DNA of 64,000 bases from Melieria omissa (taxonomy: Eukaryota; Arthropoda; Insecta; Diptera; Ulidiidae): positions 61,627,900 to 61,691,899 of the forward strand of contig OZ020268.1 in the NCBI GenBank assembly GCA_963971225.1, in the 5' to 3' direction. The notes below the pieces were generated by a model. That model saw only the letters and a list, made by a program, of their open reading frames with translations. It did no database searches and was not told where the DNA came from. Below are positions 34,640 through 45,300 of this stretch, piece after piece; the first letter of the stretch is position 1; every line of letters begins with the position of its first letter. A program made the position numbers and the translations under genes.

Positions 34640-35410
34640 ATGTCTCTCAGACATAGTAATGAGAATTTGAGTAGTTCTCAAACCTCGTGTGTAATTTGTA
34701 GAGAGAATTTTTCTGAGAGTGGGGACATTTTAAAAACAAGGTGTAATCACACATTCCATCGCACCTGTTTATTGTCGTGGTTAAGACAAAATAACACTTG
34801 TCCACAGTGTAGGTCGACTTGTACTGCTCGAGAATTTAGTGGTACAAATACTCCTCGAGGAGGCATGAACACCAGATCGAGAGGTGCTGTCCCTCGCAAC
34901 AATCCACCTGAACGTAACCGTCTTTCAATACCTGTGACTACCGCTGCAACTTCGCAAGCACACGCTCAAGATTCTCTCGCGCAAGCACAATTACAGCACG
35001 AACAACCACCAAGTGCCTTACCACAACAAACTTCAAACACCACTCAAAATGACGAAGGTGATAACAGAGTAGCTGATGATCGTAGACTTCACGACGTTAC
35101 TAGTTCAGTTTTTGCCACCAGCACATTTTTCAAATTTTCGAACAACGACTAGAGTCTTCCTTAAATACTATTGTAGATCGCTTGCAAAGAGTTCAAGTGC
35201 AACAGCAAGAAGATTCGCGAGCTGCTGCAGTACAACAACAACCAACAGTTGATTGGCTTCGCGAAGAGCCATCGTTTTTGAGAAACGCCGAAGAGCATAA
35301 TAATCTGCACAGAGCAGATGCATTTATACAAGAACCGAGAGCAAGTAGTTCCTCTGTAGTGAGCCATTCAGGCAGAATAGTTAGTCTAATTTCGAATTGG
35401 GACTTTCGGT
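34640..35410 (+). pseudogene. Truncated duplicate of G2 gag with RING finger
   Basis: The first leader copy carries the gag start (MSLRHSN) and an intact RING-H2 motif (with CNHTFH in place of CNHSFH). A 31-bp deletion near 35117 relative to the full gene shifts the frame, and the homology ends at about 35405 inside the core Gag domain. It would give at most a RING-containing protein of about 170 residues. Its translation from the 5' end of genomic RNA is conceivable but unproven. Confidence 0.85.
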
Positions 35411-35701
35411 AACACCTTATGAAAGTCATAGAAGGGCGGGTATAGAGCAGCACAATAAATGTAACTGCGCTGCATGTGTCGGCAACATGTCGCTAAAAGG
35501 TATGTGTAAGTGTTTGAGGGCGTTCGGAAGTTGCATCGTCATAGCCTATAATAAGTTTTTTTTCAGTCTACGTTCTTGGTAAATATAACTTTTTTTTTAT
35601 TATCGTGTGCATAATTTTTTTTTCTTTCTCTCTCTCTCGTTCTACTCCTAGACCTTTACGGTATCGAAGATTTTCGAATTTATGGCTGTCTACATAACCC
35701 A
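35411..35701 (+). other. Filler sequence between duplicated G2 leaders
   Basis: About 290 bp match nothing else in the window. The stretch ends with a long pyrimidine tract and CTACTCCTAG (about 35641-35651), which resembles a 3' splice site. Its origin is unknown; captured host or element sequence is possible. Confidence 0.6.
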
Positions 35702-35791
35702 CCCCAGACTGAGCTTCGGGACAAAAGCCAGATGCACACGGTCAGCCATGAATTCTTCTGTAGGCCAAATCTTCCGGTTTATTCCATAACA
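35702..35791 (+). repeat. Partial LTR end in the duplicated G2 leader
   Basis: It matches the last 90 bp of the G2 LTR, ending ATAACA at 35791. A second PBS follows at 35858-35875 and then the same leader as at 33780-34400. Confidence 0.88.
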
Positions 35792-35857
35792 GATTATAGA
35801 TATATAAAAACACAGACACTGTTAGGACGTAGAAGATGGAGGGTTGAATGAAGAAAA

Positions 35858-35875
35858 TGGCGCCCAACGTGGGGC
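35858..35875 (+). promoter_or_regulatory. G2 primer-binding site, second copy
   Basis: TGGCGCCCAACGTGGGGC is identical to the first copy, again about 66 bp after an ATAACA end. Confidence 0.65.
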
Positions 35876-36475
35876 CTGATTAATCTGTTTGGTCGCATAG
35901 TGCGGTCAGATTAATTCAAGTTCCAAGATTTGTCCATTACACCTGCAGACACACAATTATAGCTGTGAACCGGAATGAGATTCGAGACATGAGAGTATAT
36001 GGATTTGCAATTTCGATTCGACTATATGTCAGTCAATTTGACCGATACTCAAGTACATATCTTGCTTTCATAATTTCGTGATGTCACGTTTTCTTTCAGT
36101 TTGTGATATTTTTGATTTGTTTATTAGGAATACAGTTGAAAATATGCTATATGCAAGTTTTACTGGCCAATAAACAATTTCAATCACTTTCGCCTACTCT
36201 GAAAACCGGATGCTTTGTTTCTATGCAGTTTTGTGTTATTATTTTTGGAACTAAACAATTTAGTTGTTGCCAACTAATTTCAGCTAAACTTGGTAATTAA
36301 AAACCATTGCTAAAGCATTTCAGATACTTACTCGCCTTGCATGCACATGTGCCGATACATATCTTCCTACTTACTAACGAGTAAGACCATATCTTTGTTA
36401 TCATATTTTGATTTTCAAAGGCCAAACACTTTGATTTTCCCTTTTTTTTTGCGATTACAATTTTTGGTTTTAATT

Positions 36476-38032
36476 ATGTCTCTCAGACATAGTAATGAGA
36501 ATTTGAGTAGTTCTCAAACCTCGTGTGTAATTTGTAGAGAGAATTTTTCTGAGAGTGGGGACATTTTAAAAACAAGGTGTAATCACAGTTTCCATCGCAC
36601 CTGTTTATTGTCGTGGTTAAGACAAAATAACACTTGTCCACAGTGTAGGTCGACTTGTACTGCTCGAGAATTTAGTGGTACAAATACTCCTCGAGGAGGC
36701 ATGAACACCAGATCGAGAGGTGCTGTCCCTCGCAACAATCCACCTGAACGTAACCGTCTTTCAATACCTGTGACTACCGCTGCAACTTCGCAAGCACACG
36801 CTCAAGATTCTCTCGCGCAAGCACAATTACAGCACGAACAACCACCAAGTGCCTCACCACAACAAACTTCAAACACCACTCAAAATGACGAAGGTGATAA
36901 CAGAGTAGCTGATGATCGTAGACTTCACGACGTTATTAGTTCAGTTTTTGCCACCCGACAAGCCGCAATGCTTGAGAGTTTAGACCAGCACATTTTTCAA
37001 ATTTTCGAACAACGACTAGAGTCTTCCTTAAATACTATTGTAGATCGCTTGCAAAGAGTTCAAGTGCAACAGCAAGAAGATTCGCGAGCTGCTGCAGTAC
37101 AACAACAACCAACAGTTGATTGGCTTCGCGAAGAGCCATCGTTTTTGAGAAACGCCGAAGAGCATAATAATCTGCACAGAGCAGATGCATTTATACAAGA
37201 ACAGAGAGCAAGTAGTTCCTCTGTAGTGAGCCATTCAGGCAGAATAGCTAGTCTAATTTCGAATTGGGATATTCGCTTTGACGGTACTAACAAATTATCG
37301 GTTGAAAACTTCATTTACCGAATTGAGTCACAAGTCGTAGATACACTTGGGGGAAATTTTAACTTATTGTGTGAGCATGTGCAGAGCTTGTTTGTACATG
37401 ATGCGAAAGATTGGTATTGGCGTTACCGACGCTCAGTGGATAGGATAACGTGGCCAAGTTTATGCCAAGCCTTGCGTATCAATTTTCAAGAACATCGCTC
37501 AGACACCGATATTAAAGAAGCCATGCGCGCACGTAAGCAAGGGGTTAACGAAACTTTTGACGAGTACAAGAATGCGATTTTGAAAATCTCGGAGAACTTG
37601 CAAACCCCAATTCAAGAGTCAGAACTTGTCGAAATTTTGCAAAAAGGTTTGAGACCAAGGATACGCCAACAACTCTTGTATGTTCCCATACATTCAACAG
37701 CTCAGTTGCGTATGCTTTGTCTTAAAGGAGAATGTCTGCTAAACGAGATTTCGAAGACCAATACAGCTGCAGTTTCGCATTTCGGCCGTCCAATGGCGAC
37801 TAAACGACAAGTTAGCGAAGTGAATTTAGATGCAGACATAGAAAATGCTGGGGTAGTTGATATAGAAGTAGATGAGTTGACGCGTCGCTTGACTAACAAA
37901 CTCATCTGCTGGAATTGCCGCAAAGAAGGTCATCGTTTTACCGAGTGCTTAGAGCCTCGCACAGTATTTTGCTATGGTTGTGGCCTGGCTGACACTTTTA
38001 AACCCAATTGTGCTAAGTGTAATCCGGGATAG
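36476..38032 (+). CDS. gag: G2 Gag with N-terminal RING-H2 finger
   Basis: The 518-residue protein starts at the ATG of MSLRHSN, which both gag copies share; the sequence upstream differs between them. The RING-H2 ligands are C17, C20, C35, H37, H40, C43, C54 and C57. I19, W47 and P55 match the E2-contact positions of active RING ubiquitin ligases. Residues of about 60-240 are low-complexity and Gln-rich. About 255-420 is the retrotransposon Gag domain. A knuckle starts at C478 (C-x2-C-x4-H-x4-C); the next cysteine cluster has Thr in place of His. Pol is in the same frame after several stop codons. A ubiquitin-ligase activity is inferred from the motif only. Confidence 0.9.
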   Translation: MSLRHSNENLSSSQTSCVICRENFSESGDILKTRCNHSFHRTCLLSWLRQNNTCPQCRSTCTAREFSGTNTPRGGMNTRSRGAVPRNNPPERNRLSIPVTTAATSQAHAQDSLAQAQLQHEQPPSASPQQTSNTTQNDEGDNRVADDRRLHDVISSVFATRQAAMLESLDQHIFQIFEQRLESSLNTIVDRLQRVQVQQQEDSRAAAVQQQPTVDWLREEPSFLRNAEEHNNLHRADAFIQEQRASSSSVVSHSGRIASLISNWDIRFDGTNKLSVENFIYRIESQVVDTLGGNFNLLCEHVQSLFVHDAKDWYWRYRRSVDRITWPSLCQALRINFQEHRSDTDIKEAMRARKQGVNETFDEYKNAILKISENLQTPIQESELVEILQKGLRPRIRQQLLYVPIHSTAQLRMLCLKGECLLNEISKTNTAAVSHFGRPMATKRQVSEVNLDADIENAGVVDIEVDELTRRLTNKLICWNCRKEGHRFTECLEPRTVFCYGCGLADTFKPNCAKCNPG

Positions 38033-38080
38033 CGAGCGAGGGAGCAAATCTGATTCCTCGCTAGGACCAAATGCTAGTAG

Positions 38081-41000
38081 ATGTACGATACTCATACGTC
38101 AGCGGCTGAAGAAAGTCGAAATGGCGAATTAAAAATTATACCAGTTGAAGAGCGAATGAGAATTTATAAGGAAAAGAAAGCGGAAATTTTCAAAAACCAC
38201 GGTTTTGAGGTAGCAAAATGTTCAAAGAAACGATCAGCGAACAGAATAAGGGAATTTTGGAATAAGGTTAAAACCACGCGTAGAAATGTTCTAAAAATTA
38301 TCGGTTCGATTAGCCGGAAAGGTTTTGATTTGCGCCCTCACGCAGAAGTCGTGCTCTTAAATGAACGACATTTGGGCTTGTTGGATAGTGGAGCTGCTAT
38401 TTCTTGTATTGGTGGTAAACTTGCCAAGACAGTATTCTTAAATGAAAATGTAGCGAAGTACAAAACATCAATACGTACAGCTGACGGTAAACAACAAATC
38501 GTTTTTGGAACGGTAAACCTTCAAGTCAAATTTAAAGCTTTGTCGGAAGATATTTTGTTTTATATAGTGCCGAGTTTATCTCAAAATTTAATTTTAGGGG
38601 TTGATTTCTGGTCCAAATTCAGAATTGCGCCGAATGTTATTGCGTCGCTTGAAAATGTCGACGATGGCAAGGAAGAACCGCCAAGCGCTCATTGTTTGTC
38701 ACAAGAACAGTCAGTCCGTCTAGAAAAAGTTAAGAGCTTATTTCCGTCCTATACTAAAGAAGGTTTGGGGAAAACCAATTTGATTGAGTATGTCATCGAA
38801 CTCGAGTCCAACGTCCGTCCGGTGAAACAACGCTATTTTCCAATATCGCCAGCAATTGAAAAACTTGTACACCAAGAGATCGATGAAATGTTAAGCATGG
38901 GGGTAATTGAGGAAGCTCCAAATAGTCCTTGGTCCAGTCCGGTAGTTTTAGTTAGGAAAGGTTCCAAAGTCCGTCTGTGCCTAGATTCACGGAAAGTGAA
39001 TAGTTTCACTATCAAAGATGCTTATCCACTTCCTCATATCGATGGAATTTTGAGTCGCTTGCCAAAAGCCGAATTTATTTCATCGCTTGATCTTAAACGA
39101 GCGTTCTGGCAAATACCCTTGGCCGAGAATTCGAGAGATTATACCTGTTTTACTGTACCTAATCGACCATTATATAGGTACATTGTCATGCCGTTTGGGT
39201 TGTGTAATGCTCCACAAGCATTATGCAGATTGATGGATCGCGTTATTCCGGCCCATCTGAAAGACAAAGTTTTTGTTTACTTGGACGATTTACTTATCGT
39301 TTCTGAAGATTTTGACTCGCACATGCGTGTTCTGGCTGAAGTAGCACATCATTTGAGAATGGCAAGGTTAACTATAAATGTTGAGAAGAGTAAGTTTTGT
39401 TTGAGAGAAGTAAAATATTTGGGTTATGTCGTAGGTAACGGAACTCTGAGAACAGATCCTGAAAAAATCTCAGCAGTATTAAATTATCCTCCTCCTACAA
39501 CTGTCAAACAGTTGAGACGTTGTCTTGGGATGGCGGGATGGTATAGACGTTTTTTGCCAAACTATGCAACTGTTACCACCCCTATGACAAACCTGCTCAA
39601 AAAGTCCAAAGGATTTCGTTGGAATGACGAAGCTCAACAAGCTTTCGAACAATTAAAATCTCAACTGTGTTCTGCTCCAAATTTAGTAAATCCTGATTAC
39701 TCAAAACCTTTTCTTATCCAGTGTGATGCTTCAAAATTTGGCGTAGGAGCCGTATTATCCCAAGTTAATAGGGAAAATGTTGAAATGCCTGTCGCATTCT
39801 TTTCGCAGAAACTTAACAAAGCACAGTCTAATTACAGCGTGACTGAACTTGAATGTCTAGCAGCAATCCTTGCTCTTAAAAAGTTTCGATCGTATGTCGA
39901 GGGTCAAGATTTCACGATTGTAACTGACCATGCTAGTCTGCAATGGCTTATGCGTCAAACTGACTTAAATGGCAGGCTTGCTCGGTGGTCCCTTAAACTG
40001 CAGGGTTATCGCTTCAAGATCGTACACCGACGAGGTACGCAGAACGTTGTACCTGACGCTCTTTCTCGCCAAAATTTCGAAGATGAAATTGCTGAATTAT
40101 CAAATTTTTGCGTCCGTTAATTTACAGTCTGAATCATTTTTGTCCGATGAATACGTCAAGCTTATTAAGCACATTTCCGATAACCAAGCAAAATTGCCGG
40201 ATCTTCAAGTCATTGACGCTAAGGTGTATAAACGCACAGAATATACGAATGGTGAAGAAGTGAGAGAGCAGTTCAATTGGAAATTATGGCTCCCAAAGGA
40301 ATTGGTATACGAATGTATTCAAAACGCACACTGCCCACCTAATAAATGCCACGGTGGAGTTGCAAAAACCTTGGAAAGGCTCCGAATCAATTTTTATTGG
40401 CCGTCCATGTCCGTTGACGTCAAAGATTATATAACCAAGTGTGAAGATTGCCATAAAAACAAGTCACCAAACTTCATACTTCGGCCGCCAATGTCAGCTC
40501 AATACGTCGTTCGTCGTCTGTTTCAAAAATTGTACATATACCTGTTACGCCCTTATCCCCGATCTAAGTCCGGTAACATAGGAATTCTTATTGTACTTGA
40601 TCACGTTACTAAATTTGTTTTTCTCAAAGCCATCAAAAGGTTTAGTTCGTCCGTAATTTGTGAGCATTTAAAAGAATCAATATTCCCAATTTTTGGAGTA
40701 CCTGAAATTATTCTTTCCGATAATGGTAGTCAGTTCAAAAGTGTCCAGTTCAACAAATTCTTAGAAGAGCGTGGAATTGAGCACAAATTCACAGCACTAT
40801 ATTCGCCGCAAGCAAATGCGAGCGAAAGAGTGAATCGTTCTGTCGTAGTTGGTATACGCACTTATTTAGCGAAAGATCAAACCTTGTGGGATAAGTATTT
40901 GCAAGATATTGCCGAATCTCTGAGAAGCTCACATCATCAAACGATTGGATGTAGTCCATATTATGCTTTATTTGGTCAACAAATGCTAAGCCATGGAGCC

Positions 41001-41363
41001 GAATATGCACTACTACGAAAATTATCATCTCTTGAAAATAGCAATATTGAAGTTTCGAGCCCCGATCGCTTGCAAATTATTCGCGCTGAAATAGTAGAAA
41101 ATATTAAGAAGGCATTTAAAAATTCTGCTAAGCGCTACAATCTTCGTAGCAGAAACAAACCATTTGCAATTGGCGACAAGGTATATCGAAGAAATTTTGT
41201 TTTAAGTGATGCTAGCAAAAGATTCTGCGCAAAGTTTGCTCCAGTGTTTGTTAAAGCAACAGTAACAGCAATTAAAGGCAACTGCATGTACGAGCTGAAA
41301 GATGGTGAAACAGGCAAATTAGGCATATACCACGCTAAAGACATGCAGCGAAGAAATTCCTAA
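38081..41363 (+). pseudogene. pol: G2 pol, one frameshift, integrase Asp lost
   Basis: Residues 102-104 are the protease DSG. RT has SLDLKRAFWQ near 335 and YLDD at 400-403. RNase H has QCDAS near 547, TELE near 588 and TDHASLQW near 615. The frame is lost by an apparent 1-bp deletion at about 40095-40110, after which integrase continues in another frame to 41363. The zinc finger has the HHCC pattern, and SDNGSQF and the ASERVNR Glu are present. The first catalytic Asp is Tyr (IYLLRPYP, where G1 has IDLLGPYP). The gene lies 48 bp after gag. Confidence 0.9.
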
Positions 41364-41419
41364 ACAATAATTATTTTAACCCTTTTTCAATTTCCGCATC
41401 TGTGACGCGTAATTTGCCC

Positions 41420-42309
41420 TGTGCTGGGTTAAAATTTGTTTGTGATTAAAAATCAAATTCCATTTTTGCAATTAAAATTTTCTTAAAGCTAAAAAATTTT
41501 GTAAACGAGGTGGCCAGGAAATTTCTTTCGCAAAACCGATTACTTTTGTCACAATTTCTGTCAGAAATGCATGTTACCAACTGCAGCAAGTGTCAAATGT
41601 ACACCATGCGGACTACCCTCGTTGCATTTCCGCGGAAGTTCGGTCTTTTCTATTTCCAACTCTCGAGCAGATCGGTCGACAAATAAGGACCATAAAAATA
41701 TATTCTACTTCGGTATTGAAGTGCAAAAGTTCAGTGAGTGAATTGTGTTATAGCCCCAATTGGGAAACAAAACAAAATTAAAACGAAGAAAAAAAACAAA
41801 CCCCAAAATATACTTTGTGAAGCGCACCACGATAAAAGTAGAAAGGGGGCATTACAATCATCGACTCTGCTCGCAGGATCGCAAGTTGACGGTATCGCCG
41901 TCGCGGTATTTGCAGAGAATTTTAAGTGCAGCATACGTACACCTTAATCGGTAAGAGTCTAATTAGTTGTCCATTTTGCCATTTTGCGCATTTAGTTTTC
42001 TACATGCAAATAAATTTGCAGTGCATTGGGTATTTTCATTTGCGGTGCTGCTTGTGCTGGCCGCATGGCCGTGGCTGTAACCGGAGAGCAAAATTTAAGC
42101 GAAGAAGAACCACCCTAAAAGAATGCCAACTATGCATCATCTCATCAGATTGTGAACTCCGCCGACGAAAACAACCTAGCTTCATCTTCAATATCGCCAT
42201 CGGCTTAATTTCTACTCCACCCCAGACTGAGCTTCGGGACAAAAGCCAGATGCACACGGTCAGCCATGAATTCTTCTGTAGGCCAAATCTTCCGGTTTAT
42301 TCCATAACA
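41420..42309 (+). repeat. G2 3' LTR, 890 bp
   Basis: It matches the 5' LTR with about four substitutions. It begins 56 bp after the pol stop. The upstream sequence has no strong polypurine tract. Confidence 0.93.
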
Positions 42310-45300
42310 AGGTTCGAAAGCAAATCGATTTGGAACGGTGACTTTGAAAACATTGGTTCTTGGGTGCAACCAATAAAATGCTTGTCAACACCAAATGCAT
42401 AAGTGCATATTAATAATTGACCCCTTAAAATTTAGCCAGAGTCTTATGCTTTCTATATTGGTCCCTAGCTTTTCATTATCCTTCAGGAGTAATGAGCATA
42501 TCGATGCGCAAGGATAACATTGAAAAACTGCCTATTGAAAAATACACACTCACCACTACAGTGCTTATAGATTCCAAACGGTATGGGTTACGTTAATAAA
42601 AAGCCCCTTAAAATGTAGCTAGAGATTGCAGCTTTATCAAATTAAATCAATAATTTGATTACTATTCGGCAATCATGAACAGATGGATGCGCAAGAGTGA
42701 CATTAAATGGCTGCCTACTGCATAATCGATAAAATGCTTGTAAAATATGATGATTCTAGGTTTATAGAAAAAATTATAACCTTAGAACCTAGCTGGAGTT
42801 TTGAGATTTCATAAATGGGGTCAATCTTCTCGCTATCTCAAATAATGCAGGAGAATTTCGTTGTGGAAAATTGATATCGACCACATGTTACATCTATATC
42901 AGGGGTGCCCAACATCTTCTTATGGAAAAGCAAACACCAATACATGTAAGTTGCCCAAAAAATGCAAACAAATTATTTAATTAATTGAATTAGTTGCAAC
43001 AAAAAAGCCTACACACAAAAAAAGCCTAGCACACGTGTTGCATCGTTGCTGTCACAACAACGACTGATTGAAAGAATGCACCTCTGATCTATATAACCAA
43101 TCAAATGCTTGTGGAACCTAAGTACGCACAATCACTTTAATCAAAATGGCGTCAAAATTAAGCCAGAGTGACCACCTTTCACCAATTTGGTAAATAAAAA
43201 AAATATCCCACCGGCAGCATGATCGAAATTATGGCTGTTAAATCTCGACCCGTTAACGGATTTTAATAATATTATGCCTTATTATTTAGCTAGACTCGTA
43301 TGCTTTCTATAATGGTATCAATCATCCTTCTATACCCCAAGGTTCGAAAGCAAATCGATTTGGAACGGTGACTTTGAAAAAATTGGTTCTTGGGTGCAAC
43401 CACTAAAATGCTTGTCAACACCAAATGCATAAGTGCATATTAATAATTGACGCCTTCAAGTTTAGCCAGAGTCTTATGCTTTTTGTATTGGTCCCTAACT
43501 TTTCATTATCCTTCAGGAGTAATGAGCATATCGATGCGCAAGGATAACATTGAAAAACTGCCTATTACAAAATACACACTCACCACTAAAGTGCTTATAG
43601 ATTCCAAACGGTATGGGTTACGTTAATAAAAAACCCTTCAAATGTAGCTAGAGATTGCAGCTTTATCAAATTAAATCAATAATTTGATCGATGCGCAAAA
43701 GTGACATTAAATGGCTGCCTACTGCAAAACCGATAAAATGCTTGTAAAATATGACGATTCTAGGTTTATAGAAAAAATAATAACCCTAAAACCTCGCTGG
43801 AGTTTTGAGCTTTCATAAATGGGATCAATCTTCTCGCTATCTCAAATAATGCAGGAGAATTTCGTTGTGGAAAAGTGATATCGACCACATGATACATCTA
43901 TATCAGGGGTGCCCAACATCTTCTTATGGAAAAGCAAACACCAATACATGTAAGTTGCCCAAAAAATGCAAACAAATTATTTAATTAATTGAATTAGTTG
44001 CAACAAAAATGCCTACACACAAAAAAAGCCTAGCACACGTGTTGCTTCGTTGCTTTCACAACATCGACTGATTGAAAGAATGCACCTCTGATCTATATAA
44101 CCAATCAAATGCTTGTGGAACCTAAGTACGCACAATCACTTTAATCAAAATGGCGTCAAAATTAAGCCGGAGTGACCACCTTTCACCAATTTGGTAAATA
44201 AAAAAAATATCCCACCGGCAGCATGATCGAAATTATGGCTGTTAAATCTCGACCCGTTAACGGATTTTAATAATATTATGCCTTATTATTTAGCTAGACT
44301 CGTATGCTTTCTATAATAGTATCAATCATCCTTCTATACCCCAAAGTTCGAAAGCAAATCGACTTGGAACGGTGACTTTGAAAAAATTGGTTCTTGGGTG
44401 CAACCACTAAAATGCTTGTCAACACCAAATGCATAAGTGCATATTAATAATTGACCTCTTAAAATTTAGCCAGAGTCTTATACTTTGTATATTGGTCCCT
44501 AACTTTTCATTATCCTTCAGGAATAATGAGCATATCGATAAGCAAGGATAACATTGAAAAACTGCCTATTACAAAATACACACTCACCACTAAAGTGCTT
44601 ATAGATTCCGAACGGTACGGGTTACGTTAATAAAAAACCCCTTAAAATGTAGCTAGAGATTGCAGCTTTATCAAATTAAGTCAATAATTTGATTACTATT
44701 CGGCAATCATGAACAGATCGATGCGCAAGAGTGACATTAAATGGCTGCCTACTGCAAAATGAATAAAATGCTTGTAAAATATGATGATTCTATGTTCATA
44801 GAAAAAATAATAACCTTAAAACCTAGCTGGAGTTTTGAGCTTTCATAAATGGGGTCAATCTTCTCGCTATCTCAAATAATGCAGGAGAATTTCGTTGTGG
44901 AAAAGTGATATCGACCATATGATACGTCTATATCAGGGGTGCCCAAAATCTTCTTATGGAAAAGCAAAAACCAATACATGTAAAGTTGCCCAAAAAAATG
45001 CAAACAAATTATTTCACTAATTGAATTAGTTGAAAGCACATTGTGCATTTCGCTTGACCTTTAAAATTATAAGTGAAAAAATTATAATGTTCCCATTTGT
45101 CATTGCCGAAAGGCCAACCAATCGCCAAAACAAAAACTACAACAACAAAAGCATCTAATTTTTTTTCATACATACAATTTCGTGAGGCAACAAAACAAAA
45201 ATCACAACAACGACTGATTGAAAGAATGCACCTCTGATCTATATAACCAATCAAATGCTTGTGGAACCTAAGTACGCACAATTACTTTAATCAAAATGGC

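Larger units (their letters stand above)
32890..42309 (+). mobile_element. Ty3/gypsy element G2 with RING-Gag, 9.4 kb
   Basis: Two 890-bp LTRs begin TGTGCTGGGTT and end TTCCATAACA, flanked by AGGT (32886-32889 and 42310-42313). The order is LTR, PBS, partial gag copy, filler, second leader with PBS, full gag, pol, LTR. The element is inserted in satellite monomer A. The LTRs differ at about four positions by eye, so it is fairly young, but pol has a frameshift and a mutated integrase residue. It is related to G1 by Pol. Confidence 0.94.

Noticed and set aside
36341..36475. Upstream in-frame extension of the RING-Gag start
   Set aside because: The region differs between the two gag copies and reads as leader sequence rich in hydrophobic codons; the shared ATG at 36476 is better supported.
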